Shown: positions 25,579-36,899, numbered from the stretch's first letter. The stretch is DNA of 64,000 nt from Cellulomonas timonensis (GCF_900046455.1 NZ_FCOT01000008.1:277053-341052); one strand, 5' to 3'. Made by a program: numbers and translations. The notes: generated by a model not told the origin, from the sequence alone.

Positions 25579-25665
25579 GTGCGTCCTCTCGCTGTCCCGG
25601 CTCTGCCGGGCTGATGGTTCCGTCCTGCCGATGGCAGGCGTCAGATGTGGTGCCGCCGGGGCCGG

Positions 25666-26085
25666 TCAGGCGCCCCGGCAGTCGGGGCACAGGCCCCAGA
25701 AGGTGACCTCGGCGCTCTCGATGGTGAAGCCGGAGGTCGAGCTCGGGATGAGGCAGGGGGCATGGCCGACGGCGCAGTCGACGTCGTCGATCGCGCCGCA
25801 GGACCGGCACACCACATGGTGGTGGTTGTCGCCGATGCGCCGCTCGTACCGCGCGGGGTGGCCCGCGGGCTCGATCTGGCGGACGAGTCCCGCAGCCGTC
25901 AGGGCGTGCAGCACGTCGTAGACCGCCTGCACGGAGACGGTGCCGAGCGCATCCCGGACGAACGTCAGCACGGAGTCCGCGTCAGCGTGGGGATGCTGCG
26001 CGAGCGCCTCGAGCGCGGCGAGGCGGGTCGCGGTGACCCGCAGGCCGTTCTCGCGGAGCTGCTGCTCAGGGCTGGCCGTTGTCAT
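25666..26085 (-). CDS. Fur-family peroxide/metal regulator (FurA/CatR type)
   Basis: 139 aa. A winged helix at the N-terminus (TATRLAALEALAQHPHADADSVLTF, then SVQAVYDVLHAL) precedes the dimerisation domain with the HHHVVCRSCGAIDDVDC metal and Cys site, and a final CPDC. Linkage to katA suggests a peroxide-sensing FurA/CatR/PerR-like repressor rather than an iron Fur. The ATG at 26085 is chosen because a TAGTGT -10 box ends 6 nt before it; an upstream GTG (26091) is possible. Autoregulation is likely through the palindrome overlapping the -35 box. Confidence 0.92.
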   Translation of the reverse strand: MTTASPEQQLRENGLRVTATRLAALEALAQHPHADADSVLTFVRDALGTVSVQAVYDVLHALTAAGLVRQIEPAGHPARYERRIGDNHHHVVCRSCGAIDDVDCAVGHAPCLIPSSTSGFTIESAEVTFWGLCPDCRGA

Positions 26086-26091
26086 GCGCAC

Positions 26092-26121
26092 ACACTAGCG
26101 CCTTAACTGGAAGAGTTCCAA
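26092..26121 (-). promoter_or_regulatory. fur-katA promoter with overlapping palindromic operator
   Basis: On the minus strand, -35 TTGGAA (26121-26116) and -10 TAGTGT (26097-26092) are 18 nt apart, and the -10 ends 6 nt before the fur ATG. The palindrome TGGAA-GAG-TTCCA (26108-26120, plus strand) covers the -35 box, an ideal place for self-repression by the Fur protein. An AT-rich tract lies immediately upstream. Confidence 0.7.
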
Positions 26122-26190
26122 CTTCGTATTTATTACGGGGTGCGGTGCGCTGCCGAGCGGCGGCGAGGTGCGGTCGGTGGCGCGGGGGCG

Positions 26191-26221
26191 TTGTCGCGCG
26201 CACCCAGGTGTCTGTTAGAGT
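26191..26221 (+). promoter_or_regulatory. Promoter of the infC-rpmI-rplT operon
   Basis: TTGTCG (26191-26196) and TAGAGT (26216-26221) are separated by 19 nt. Transcription would begin near 26228, leaving a leader of about 287 nt before infC. It is divergent from the fur promoter. Confidence 0.6.
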
Positions 26222-26234
26222 CGTTCCTTGACTG

Positions 26235-26475
26235 ACCTGGGTCGCTGACCGCTCCTGCGAGCGTGATGTGCCCCAGGTGCACAAGTGGAGTCACCTCCCA
26301 CCTGAGTTTCGACAGCTCGATCTCACGATCGACGACAGAGGCCAGGTCCCGGTCCGGAGAGCATGGCCTGGCGGCTGTGCTCGCTCGCCGCTGTGCGGGG
26401 CGCTCGTCGCGCCACGTGCCATCGGTTCCGGACTTCGAGGCCCCCACCTGTGCCCAGGTTCGGGGGCCTTTCCCG
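26235..26475 (+). promoter_or_regulatory. infC leader with terminator-like hairpin and competing heptamers (candidate attenuator)
   Basis: Near the leader's 3' end, AGGCCCCC-ACCTG-TGCC-CAGGT-TC-GGGGGCCT (26438-26469) is followed by TTTCCC, a terminator-like hairpin about 45 nt before the start codon. The heptamer ACCTGGG (26235-26241) can pair with CCCAGGT at 26272-26278 or with the identical CCCAGGT at 26453-26459. The second pairing would open the terminator stem. In Bacillus the same operon is controlled by L20 through leader attenuation. The mechanism here is inferred. This also accounts for the gene-free stretch 26092-26514. Confidence 0.6.
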
Positions 26476-26514
26476 TGCCTGGTGATCTCCACGACGAACT
26501 CTGAGGAGCACCAC

Positions 26515-27558
<1,044 letters not shown>

Positions 27559-27649
27559 CCTGAACTACGGACGGGGGGCCTCATTCGGACCCCGCACGAA
27601 CGAGTCGCGCCACCCTGCGCGATGCGACGACAAGGAGAGAGCGGCAGCC

Positions 27650-27844
27650 ATGCCGAAGAACAAGACGCACTCCGGTGCCAAGAAGCGTTTCCGGGTCACC
27701 GGCAGCGGCAAGCTCATGCGTGAGCAGGCCAACGGTCGTCACCTGCTCGAGCACAAGTCGAGCCGTCGCACCCGGCGTATCGCCGGCGACGTCGTCGTCT
27801 CAGCTGCTGACGCCCCCAAGATCAAGAAGCTGCTCGGCAAGTGA
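27650..27844 (+). CDS. rpmI: 50S ribosomal protein bL35
   Basis: 64 aa, standard length. [20 protein letters not shown] and [13 protein letters not shown] are family hallmarks of this small basic protein of the large subunit. It sits 91 bp after infC and 61 bp before rplT with an AAGGAGAGA ribosome site, in the conserved infC-rpmI-rplT operon. Confidence 0.98.
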   Translation: MPKNKTHSGAKKRFRVTGSGKLMREQANGRHLLEHKSSRRTRRIAGDVVVSAADAPKIKKLLGK

Positions 27845-27905
27845 TCCCCTGGGCGCGTGAGCGCCCTGGAGTCACCTGCGAGCCCCGACACGCAAGGAGC
27901 ATCAC

Positions 27906-28289
27906 GTGGCACGCGTGAAGCGGGCGGTTAACGCCCAGAAGAAGCGCCGCACTACCCTCGAGCGCGCCAGCGGTTACCGCGGCCAGCGCTCCCGTCTGTA
28001 CCGCAAGGCGAAGGAGCAGGTCACCCACTCCCTCGTCTACGCCTACCGCGACCGCAAGGCGCGCAAGGGCGACTTCCGCAAGCTGTGGATCCAGCGGATC
28101 AACGCGGCCTCGCGCGAGCAGGGCCTGACGTACAACCGCCTGATCCAGGGCCTGAAGCTCGCGGGCATCGAGGTCGACCGCCGCGTGCTCGCCGACCTCG
28201 CGGTCAACGACGCCCAGGCGTTCAACACGCTGGTCGCGGCGGCCAAGGCCGCCCTGCCGGCCGACGTGAACGCGCCCTCCGCTGCGTGA
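27906..28289 (+). CDS. rplT: 50S ribosomal protein bL20
   Basis: 127 aa, GTG start with an AAGGAG ribosome site. [20 protein letters not shown] and [21 protein letters not shown] are the basic rRNA-binding N-terminus. L20 is an early 50S assembly protein and, in other bacteria, the autogenous repressor of this operon, which gives the long infC leader a plausible effector. Confidence 0.98.
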   Translation: MARVKRAVNAQKKRRTTLERASGYRGQRSRLYRKAKEQVTHSLVYAYRDRKARKGDFRKLWIQRINAASREQGLTYNRLIQGLKLAGIEVDRRVLADLAVNDAQAFNTLVAAAKAALPADVNAPSAA

Positions 28290-28323
28290 CACGCTGACGG
28301 CTGCACTTTCGGACGCCCGGCTG

Positions 28324-29157
28324 ATGCCTGAGCTTGCCAACCCCCGCGCTGAGCGGGTCAAGGCGGTTCGGGCGTTGGCCGGGCGTTCCGTGCGTCAGCG
28401 CACCGGCAGGTTCCTCGTCGAGGGGCCGCAGTCGGTGCGCGAGGCGGTGAGGTTCGCGGCGGACCAGGTCCGGGACGTGTACCTCACGCCCGCCGCGGCT
28501 GAGCGGTACGGCGAGATCGTCGCGGACGCACAGGGCGCCGGCCTGTCCGTGCGGCTCGGCACGCCTGAGGTGCTGGAGGCGATGTCGGCTGACGCGCAGG
28601 GAGTCGTGGCCGTGCTCGAGAGCCGGCTCGCGACACTCGGCGACGTGCTGGCGTCAGCGCCCCGGCTGGTGGCCGTGCTGGCGAATGTGCGCGACCCCGG
28701 GAATGCGGGGACGGTCATCCGCGCGGCGGACGCGGCGGGCGCCGACGCCGTGGTGCTCGCCGGGGAGAGCGTCGACCCGCTCAACCCCAAGGTGGTGCGG
28801 TCCACTGTCGGCTCGTTGTTCCACCTGCCTGTCGTGGCGGGTGTCGAGCTCGCGCCGGCTGTCGCCGCGCTGCGCGCAGCGGGTCTGGCGGTGCTGGCGG
28901 CCGACGGTGGCGGGGAGCAGGACCTGGACGACCTGCAGGACGCGGCGGCGGTCGACGGTCCGGGGGCCGCGGGCACGCCCGATCTGCGCACGCCGACGGC
29001 CTGGCTGTTCGGCAACGAGGCCTGGGGCCTCCTGCCGGCCGACCGGGCATTGGCCGACGCGGCGGTGCGGGTGCCGATCCGGGGGCGGGCCGAGTCGCTC
29101 AACCTCGCGACCGCCGCGACGGTGTGCCTGTACGCGAGCTCACGCGCGCAGCGCTGA
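28324..29157 (+). CDS. TrmH/SpoU-family RNA 2'-O-methyltransferase
   Basis: 277 aa. An N-terminal substrate-binding domain (RVKAVRALAGRSVRQRTGRFLVEG) precedes the SPOUT trefoil-knot domain. SPOUT motif 1 is NVRDPGNAGTVIRAADAAGA, motif 2 is WLFGNEAWGL and motif 3 is VPIRGRAESLNLATAATVCLY. The order after rplT is standard in actinobacteria. The 23S or other RNA target is not deducible. Only 34 bp separates it from rplT, so it is probably in the same transcript. Confidence 0.92.
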   Translation: MPELANPRAERVKAVRALAGRSVRQRTGRFLVEGPQSVREAVRFAADQVRDVYLTPAAAERYGEIVADAQGAGLSVRLGTPEVLEAMSADAQGVVAVLESRLATLGDVLASAPRLVAVLANVRDPGNAGTVIRAADAAGADAVVLAGESVDPLNPKVVRSTVGSLFHLPVVAGVELAPAVAALRAAGLAVLAADGGGEQDLDDLQDAAAVDGPGAAGTPDLRTPTAWLFGNEAWGLLPADRALADAAVRVPIRGRAESLNLATAATVCLYASSRAQR

Positions 29158-29226
29158 CCTCGTCGCCTCCACTCGGGCGGCGGCCTGGGCGTGGCGCGGC
29201 CTGCCGTAGTGCGCCAGGGTGGGGAC

Positions 29227-29853
29227 ATGCGCCTGTTCGCCGCAGTCCGTCCCCCCGAGCACGTGCTCGGCCACCTGGACCTCGCCCTGCGATCGGTGCA
29301 GGAGGGCCAGCCGCACGGTCCTGAGGCTGGTGTGCGGTGGGCGGCGCCGGAGAACCGGCATCTCACGGCGGCGTTCTACGGCGAGGTGTCGGACGGCCTC
29401 GTCGACGAGCTCGTGGGCGCGCTGCGCGTCGGCGCCGCGGGTGTGCGGAGGTTCGAGCTGCGATTGCGCGGCGCGGGGGTGTTCGCGCACCGGACGCTGT
29501 GGATCGGCGTGTCCGGCGATGTGGACGGCATGCATGCGGTGATCGCCGCGGCGGGCGCGGCCGGGGAGTCGGTGGGCGCGCGGCCCGACGACCGGGTGCG
29601 CTCGCGCCCGCACCTCACCGTCGGCCGGATCGGGCCGGCGACGGCAGGGAGGGGATGGAGCAGGCGGCATCCCGTGCCCGAGGCCTCCCAGGAGACGGCA
29701 TTGGTGCACGCGCTGTCGTTGTACGACGGGCCCACGTGGCAGGTGGACGAGGTCGTGCTGATGCGGTCGGAGCCGGGAGCGGGCCGGAGCGGGGGACCGC
29801 TGTACACACCGCTGGAGCACCTCCCGCTCGGCGCGGCGCCTGGTGCGGGGTGA
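29227..29853 (+). CDS. thpR: RNA 2',3'-cyclic phosphodiesterase (2H / 2'-5' RNA ligase family)
   Basis: 208 aa. The two HxT motifs of the 2H phosphoesterase fold are visible: NRHLTAAFYG near residue 40 and RPHLTVGRIG near 126. MRLFAAVRPPEHV is the typical N-terminus and fixes the ATG at 29227, preceded by a purine-rich site (AGGGTGGGG). The substrate may be cyclic-phosphate RNA ends or nucleotides. Confidence 0.9.
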   Translation: MRLFAAVRPPEHVLGHLDLALRSVQEGQPHGPEAGVRWAAPENRHLTAAFYGEVSDGLVDELVGALRVGAAGVRRFELRLRGAGVFAHRTLWIGVSGDVDGMHAVIAAAGAAGESVGARPDDRVRSRPHLTVGRIGPATAGRGWSRRHPVPEASQETALVHALSLYDGPTWQVDEVVLMRSEPGAGRSGGPLYTPLEHLPLGAAPGAG

Positions 29854-30060
29854 CGCGGCGGGCGGCGCCCCGGGCTCGGACGAGCCCCTGCGGGGGCATC
29901 GGCGTGTGGCAACATGGGGCCATGTGCGCTCCCATGGCGACGACCGGGCGTGGTCGTCGATTTCTGTGGCCCGTCCTCGGGCCGCGCGGCTGACGCTGCG
30001 CACATGATCGCCGCCGGGTGAGGCCCGGTGTCGCGAGCAGGTCCGCAGGGCGGGCACCAC

Positions 30061-31187
<1,127 letters not shown>

Positions 31188-31188
<1 letters not shown>

Positions 31189-33764
31189 TGCCCCGCATCC
31201 CTTTGACGTGGCTCGCGGAGCACGTCGACGTCCCCGCAGGGACCACCGCCGAGCAGCTCGCCGCCGACCTGGTACGGGTCGGGTTGGAGGAGGAGGCCAT
31301 CCTCCCCGCCGCCGTGACCGGACCCCTGGTGGTCGGCGAGGTGGTGGAGCGGACGCCCGAGCCGCAGAAGAACGGCAAGGTCATCAACTGGTGCCGTGTC
31401 GATGTCGGCGCGCACAACGAGCCCGACGGCTCGCCGCGCGGCATCGTGTGCGGCGCCCAGAACTTCGAGGTCGGCGACCGCGTGGTGGTGGCGCTGCCGG
31501 GCGCCGTGCTGCCCGGGCCGTTCCCGATCGCGTCGCGCAAGACGTACGGCCACGTGTCGGACGGCATGATCTGCTCGGCGCGCGAGCTGGGCCTCGGCGA
31601 GGACCACGACGGCATCATCGTGCTGTCCCGGATCGGGATCGACGCCGAGCCGGGGGCCGACGCGCGCGAGCTGCTCGGCCTCGGCGAGGAGGTCCTCGAG
31701 ATCAACGTGACGCCGGACCGCGGCTACTGCTTCTCGATGCGCGGGGTCGCACGTGAGTACTCGCACTCGACGGGGGCGGCCTTCACCGACCCCGGGCTGC
31801 CCACGGCGCTGGATGTCGAGGTGTCGGGCGGCGAGGCCGGGACGGGCTTCGGCGTCGAGATCGACGACGACGCGCCGATCCACGGAGTGCCCGGTGCGGA
31901 CCGGTTCGTCGCGCAGGTCGTGCGCGGCGTGGACGCGTCCGCGCCGTCTCCGGCGTGGATGCAGCGCCGGCTGACCCAGGCGGGGATGCGCCCGATCTCG
32001 CTGGCCGTGGACGTCACCAACTACGTGATGCTCGACTTGGGACAGCCACTGCACGCCTACGACCTGGCGCAAGTCGCCGAGCCGATCGTGGTGCGCCGCG
32101 CCCGGGCGGGGGAGCGCATGCGCACCCTTGACGGTGTCGAGCGGGTGCTGGACGCCGAGGACCTGCTCATCACCGACAGCCCGGACGGGCGGCGCGCGTC
32201 GCGCATCCACGGCATCGCGGGTGTCATGGGCGGCGCCGACAGCGAGGTCTCGTCGGGCACGAGCGACCTGCTCATCGAGGCCGCGCACTTCGACCCCGTC
32301 ACCGTCGCCCGCTCGGCGCGGCGGCACAAGCTGCCGAGCGAGGCCGCCAAGCGCTTCGAGCGCGGCGTCGACCCGAGGCTGCCGCGGGTGGCTGTCGCGC
32401 GCGTCGTCGAGCTGCTGTCGCAGTACGGCGGGGGCACGCCCGACGCCGCGATCACCGACGTGGACGACACCACCGCTCCGGCGGTGATCGGCCTGCCGCT
32501 CGACCTCCCGGGGCGGATCGTCGGTGTCGACTACACCCCCGAGCAGGTGCGCGAGACGCTCGAGGAGATCGGGTGCACGGTGGTCGGCGCCACGGGCGCG
32601 CAGGTCGTCGAGGTCTTGCCGCCGTCCTGGCGCCCGGACCTCGCGCAGCCGGTCGACCTGGTCGAGGAGGTCGCGCGGCTGCGCGGCTACGACGCGATCC
32701 CGTCGGTGCTCCCGGCGGCGCCTGCCGGCCGTGGCCTGACCTCGGGGCAGCGCGCCCGCCGCGCGGTGGCGCGCTCGCTCGCCGCCGCGGGCTACGTCGA
32801 GACGCTCAGCTACCCGTTCGTGGGCGCCGAGCAGCACGACGCCCTCGCGCTGCCGGCGGATGACGAGCGCCGCCACGCGCTGCGACTGCTCAACCCGATC
32901 TCCGACGCCCGGCCTGAGCTCCGCACCCATGTGCTCGAGACGTTGCTCGAGACCGCCCGCCGCAACGTGAGCCGGGGGACGAGCGACCTGGCGGTGTTCG
33001 AGATCGGGCTGGTCACCCGTCCGGTGTCCGGCGCGCCCGTGCCGCCGAGCCTGCCGGGCGGCGTCCGGCCGTCCGACGACGAGCTCGCGGCCCTCGACGC
33101 GGGCGTGCCCGCGCAGCCGCGACGCGTCGCGGGCGTGCTGACAGGCCAGCGGACCCGTTCGGGCTGGTGGGGTCCCGGTCGGCGTGCCGACCACACGGAC
33201 GCCATCGCAGGAGCCCTGCTGGTGGCGGAGTCGGCAGGCGCCCAGGTGACCGTGCGCGCGGACGGCTCCCATGCGCCGTGGCACCCGGGTCGCACGGCTC
33301 GCCTGGAGACGGCGGACGGCCGCCTTGTCGGGCATGCGGGCGAGCTGCACCCCAAGGTCGTCGCGGCCCTCGGGCTGCCGGAGCGGGCCGCGGCGTTCGA
33401 GGTCGACCTCGACGTGCTGCTCGACGCCGCGGGAACCGAGCCGGTGCAGGCGCGCGAGGTCTCGACGTTCCCCGTCGCGAAGGAGGACATCGCGCTGGTG
33501 GTCGACGCCACCGTGCCGGTGGCCGAGGTCGCGGCGGCGGTGCGGGCGGGCGCGGCGGCGAGCGAGGCCGGCGACGTGCTCGAGGAGCTCCGCCTGTTCG
33601 ACGTCTACACCGGCGCGCAGGTGGGCGAGGGGAAGAAGTCGTTGGCATTCTCGCTGCGGCTGCGCGCCGCCGACCGGACGCTGACCGCCGACGAGGCCGC
33701 CGCCGTCCGCGAGGCAGTCGTCGCCGAGGCTGGGCGCCAGGTCGGCGCCGTGTTGCGCGCCTGA
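31188..33764 (+). CDS. pheT: Phenylalanyl-tRNA synthetase beta subunit
   Basis: 858 aa, full length. Domains in order: B1; EMAP-type tRNA-binding OB domain (about 40-155, GIVCGAQNFEVGDRVVVALPG and SDGMICSARELGLG); B3/B4 editing domain (about 210-400); B5 DNA-binding-like domain (about 430-500); catalytic-like core; and C-terminal ferredoxin-fold anticodon-binding domain (about 760-858, VSTFPVAKEDIALVVD and SLAFSLRLRAADRTLT). It charges tRNA-Phe together with PheS and is co-translated with it. A strong terminator follows. Confidence 0.97.
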
Positions 33765-33808
33765 CCTCAGGCCGCCCCGGTCCGGGGGGCCGCCCATGCG
33801 GAGTCCAG

Positions 33809-33843
33809 AGCGCCCGTGCCCTTCGTGGGCACGGGCGCTTTGT
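33809..33843 (+). terminator. Rho-independent terminator after pheT
   Basis: AGCGCCCGTGCCC (33809-33821) pairs perfectly with GGGCACGGGCGCT (33827-33839), a 13-bp stem with a 5-nt loop, followed by TTGTC (stem end plus short T run). It cleanly separates pheST from the peptide cluster. Confidence 0.88.
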
Positions 33844-33928
33844 CGTGCCGTCCGGAGAGGGCGTCTCCGCCCGTGCGCCGCGCGAGCGGGGAGGAAGCGC
33901 GTGAACCGGGCAATGCGGGCCCGCCGCG

Positions 33929-34031
33929 TTACAGGTGTGTAAAGAGTCGCGCCATACAGCCTCCGATGGTGTGAGAAGTGGGACGGACGTCCTAGTCTCT
34001 GGATAGGTAAGAGGTCCGACCACTGGAGACT
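33929..34031 (+). promoter_or_regulatory. Candidate promoter and operator of the peptide-utilisation cluster
   Basis: Palindrome TTACA-GGTG-TGTAA (33929-33942) lies about 50 bp upstream of a TAGTCT box (33993-33998). AGTCTC (33994-33999) and GAGACT (34026-34031) form a second inverted repeat flanking the predicted start and ending just before the ATG (34033). Either could bind the GntR/UTRA protein encoded at the other end of the cluster; this is inference. Confidence 0.4.
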
Positions 34032-34032
34032 C

Positions 34033-35235
34033 ATGCAACCGCCCAGCCCTCGCTACGCCGGATACCACTCGTTCGACTACCTGGAGCCGCACACGGACTA
34101 CCGCGTGTTCGAGCTCGCCCCGGAGCTCGGCCGGCTGCCGCGGCACGAGCAGGGGCTGACCGTCGAGCAGCACGCCCGGGTGGCGCGGATCCTGCAGTCC
34201 GAGCACGTGATCTCCCTGCACGAGCACCCGAAGATCCTCACCGCCGACCCGTACGAGCTGCGCGAGTACAACCACACGGGCCGCAACGCGATGGGCTTCG
34301 AGGGCCTGGCCCGATCGGGCATGTCGGCGTACTTCGACAACTTCATGAACGGCACCAACTGCGTCACGTCGGAGCACGGGTGGAAGTGGAACGACGTCGT
34401 CTACGACCTCGGGCTCCGGTTCGCCGACGTCGCCCAGCAGGACCACATCGTGCTGGCCCGCACCGTCACGGAGATCGTGGCGGCCAAGGAGTCCGGACGC
34501 ATCGCCCTCATCGCCGGGCTCGAGGCAGCGACGATGATCGAGAACGAGCTCGATCGCCTGGACGTGCTGTACGGGCTGGGCGTGCGCCAGATGGGCATCG
34601 CGTACTCGATGGCCAACCAGCTCGGCTCCGGACTGGCCGAGGCCCGAGACGGCGGCCTGACCGCGTTCGGGCGGCGTGCCGTCGAGCGGATGAACAAGCT
34701 CGGCATCGCGATCGACGTCTCGCACTCCTCGGACCGCACCAGCCTCGACGTGATCGAGGCATCCGAGGTCCCCGTGTTCATCACCCACGCGGGCGCCCGC
34801 TCGGTGTGGCCGACCAACCGGATGAAGTCCGACGAGGTCATCGTCGCCTGCGCCGAGCGCGGGGGAGTGATCGGCATCGAGGCCGCGCCCCACACCACGC
34901 TCTCGGCCGCGCACCCGGCCCACAGCCTCGAGTCGGTCATGGACCACTTCGTGTACTGCGTCGACCTGGTCGGCATCGACCACGTCGCGTTCGGGCCGGA
35001 CACGAACTTCGGCGACCACGTCGGCCTGCACGACTCGTTCGCCGGGCACCTGGCCACGGCGCAGGCCCATGGGCACGTCGAGCACGAGCGGGTGCCCTAC
35101 GTCGCCGGCGTCGAGAACCCGGCGGAGAACTTCACCAACATCGTCGGCTGGCTCGTCAAGCACGGCTGGTCCGACGGCGACATCAGCAAGGCGATCGGTT
35201 CCAACATCCTGCGGGTCCTCACGGAAGTCTGGTGA
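34033..35235 (+). CDS. M19 (renal dipeptidase-like) metallohydrolase, copy 1
   Basis: 400 aa, cytoplasmic (no signal peptide). The amidohydrolase-fold M19 residues are visible: bridging Glu164 in IAGLEAATMIENE, His231 in IDVSHSSDRT, His252 in ITHAGARSVW, and Asp323 in VAFGPDTNFGDH. The N-terminal metal motif is HEH (63-65) rather than the usual HxD. It probably cleaves a dipeptide or related small amide delivered by the ABC transporter downstream. It is closely similar to the protein at 42764 over its whole length. First gene of the cluster, 7 bp before the binding-protein gene. Confidence 0.88.
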   Translation: MQPPSPRYAGYHSFDYLEPHTDYRVFELAPELGRLPRHEQGLTVEQHARVARILQSEHVISLHEHPKILTADPYELREYNHTGRNAMGFEGLARSGMSAYFDNFMNGTNCVTSEHGWKWNDVVYDLGLRFADVAQQDHIVLARTVTEIVAAKESGRIALIAGLEAATMIENELDRLDVLYGLGVRQMGIAYSMANQLGSGLAEARDGGLTAFGRRAVERMNKLGIAIDVSHSSDRTSLDVIEASEVPVFITHAGARSVWPTNRMKSDEVIVACAERGGVIGIEAAPHTTLSAAHPAHSLESVMDHFVYCVDLVGIDHVAFGPDTNFGDHVGLHDSFAGHLATAQAHGHVEHERVPYVAGVENPAENFTNIVGWLVKHGWSDGDISKAIGSNILRVLTEVW

Positions 35236-35242
35236 CACGAGC

Positions 35243-36868
35243 ATGAATCGACACATGAAGTTCGGCGCCGCAGCGGTCGCGGCCGCGATGCTGGCGCTCA
35301 CGGGCTGCGCCCTCAACGAGGGGGAGCCCTCGGCGACGGGAAGCTCCACCGACAGCGCCCAGGAGGTGACGCTGCGGATCGGGACCACCACCGACGTCTC
35401 CAACTACAACCCGCTGCAGTCGCTCTCCAAGACTGACAACTGGCTGCTGAACGCCACGTACCCGCAGCTCCTGCGCCTCGACGAGAACGCGGAGAAGGTC
35501 CCCGAGCTCGCCTCCGACTACTACTACGAGGACGAGGGCCGCACGGCGGTCTTCGAGCTCCGCGACGACTTCATGTGGTCCGACGGGACGCCCGTCACCG
35601 CCGCCGACGTGAAGTTCTCCGCCGAGGCGATCATGCAGTACCAGCTGGGCAACGTGGCCGCGAAGCTCACCTGGCTGGAGTCCATCGAGGCGCCCGACGA
35701 GACCACTGTGAAGTTCCACCTGAGCCAGGCCTACGCGCCGTTCGCCGAAGGGCTCGGATTCTGGATGCGGATCGTCCCCGCGCACATCTTCGCCGAGGCG
35801 GGCGACCTGTCAGAGTTCGCGAACGACAGCGACTGGGTGGGCTCCGGCGCCTACATCCTCGAGTCCGCGACCCCGGGCCAGCGGTACGTGCTCCGGGCGA
35901 ACGAGCACTACCCGTACGCCCCCGAGGGCGGGGCGGCGGTCGACGTCGTCGAGTACGTGGTCTACCCGGACATCAACACGATGATCCTGGCGCTCCGCAA
36001 CGGGGACATCGACCTGATGGCCAACCCGGTGCCCGCCTCGGCCGTCGGCTCGCTCAAGAGCGAGGACAAGATCGGCCTGGAGAAGGTGGCCTCTCTCGGG
36101 TTCGCGCACGTCACCTACAACGTGACGCGTGAGCACCTGGACAAGCCCGAGGTGCGCCAGGCGCTGTCGATGGTCGTGGACACGGACTCCATCATCACCA
36201 CGATCATGCAGGGCGACGCCCAGGAGATGGTCGGCCCCATCTCGCCGATCTTCGGCGAGTTCGACAACACCGGCCTGGACGCCTACCCGTACGACCCGGC
36301 CGGCGCCCGCGCGCTGCTCGAGGACAACGGCTACGCCGACGCCGACAAGGACGGGTTCCTGGACGGGCTCGCCTTCCAGATGGTCTGCGACCAGTCCAAC
36401 GCGAACCTCACGCGCGTCGCCGAGGTCATGCGCGAGTCCGCTGGCGAGGCCGGCATCCGCATCGACCTGGCGTGCACGGAGCGCAACACGTTCCTCGCGG
36501 CCACCAAGGCTTACGACTACGACCTGGACCTGTCGCAGTGGGGCGTCTTCGACAACCCGATGGACCAGCTCCGCAGCACCTACCTGTCCTCGAACCCGGG
36601 CGGGATCAACTACAACCAGGTCCAGGACCCCGAGCTCGACGCGCTGGTCAACGATGCCGCCGCGACTGTCGACCGCGACGCCTTCGTCAAGAAGATCAAG
36701 GCCATCGACGCCTACGTGCACGAGCAGGCGCTGCTGACCCCGCTGTACGTCGAGGACTTCACCTTCGCGTACCGCAGCGACCGCTTCACGGGCTTCGCGC
36801 CCTCGCCCAGCGACCTGCTCGGCATGGTCACCGGGTACTCGCTGTCGCAGGTCACCCCGGTCAATTGA
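35243..36868 (+). CDS. Peptide ABC transporter substrate-binding lipoprotein (SBP_bac_5 family)
   Basis: 541 aa. Signal peptide with lipobox LTGC (MKFGAAAVAAAMLALTGCALN), so it is anchored outside the membrane. The family 5 fold is evident: LRIGTTTDVSNYNPLQSLSK, FELRDDFMWSDGTPVTAADVKFS, GSGAYILES and VRQALSMVVDTDSI. It captures peptides or related ligands for the DppBC-like channel. A second ATG (35255) four codons in could be used. The ligand cannot be named, but flanking peptidase homologues point to small peptides. Confidence 0.93.
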   Translation: MNRHMKFGAAAVAAAMLALTGCALNEGEPSATGSSTDSAQEVTLRIGTTTDVSNYNPLQSLSKTDNWLLNATYPQLLRLDENAEKVPELASDYYYEDEGRTAVFELRDDFMWSDGTPVTAADVKFSAEAIMQYQLGNVAAKLTWLESIEAPDETTVKFHLSQAYAPFAEGLGFWMRIVPAHIFAEAGDLSEFANDSDWVGSGAYILESATPGQRYVLRANEHYPYAPEGGAAVDVVEYVVYPDINTMILALRNGDIDLMANPVPASAVGSLKSEDKIGLEKVASLGFAHVTYNVTREHLDKPEVRQALSMVVDTDSIITTIMQGDAQEMVGPISPIFGEFDNTGLDAYPYDPAGARALLEDNGYADADKDGFLDGLAFQMVCDQSNANLTRVAEVMRESAGEAGIRIDLACTERNTFLAATKAYDYDLDLSQWGVFDNPMDQLRSTYLSSNPGGINYNQVQDPELDALVNDAAATVDRDAFVKKIKAIDAYVHEQALLTPLYVEDFTFAYRSDRFTGFAPSPSDLLGMVTGYSLSQVTPVN

Positions 36869-36899
36869 CCGCATCCACCACGAGGAGGGTAGGCAAGTC

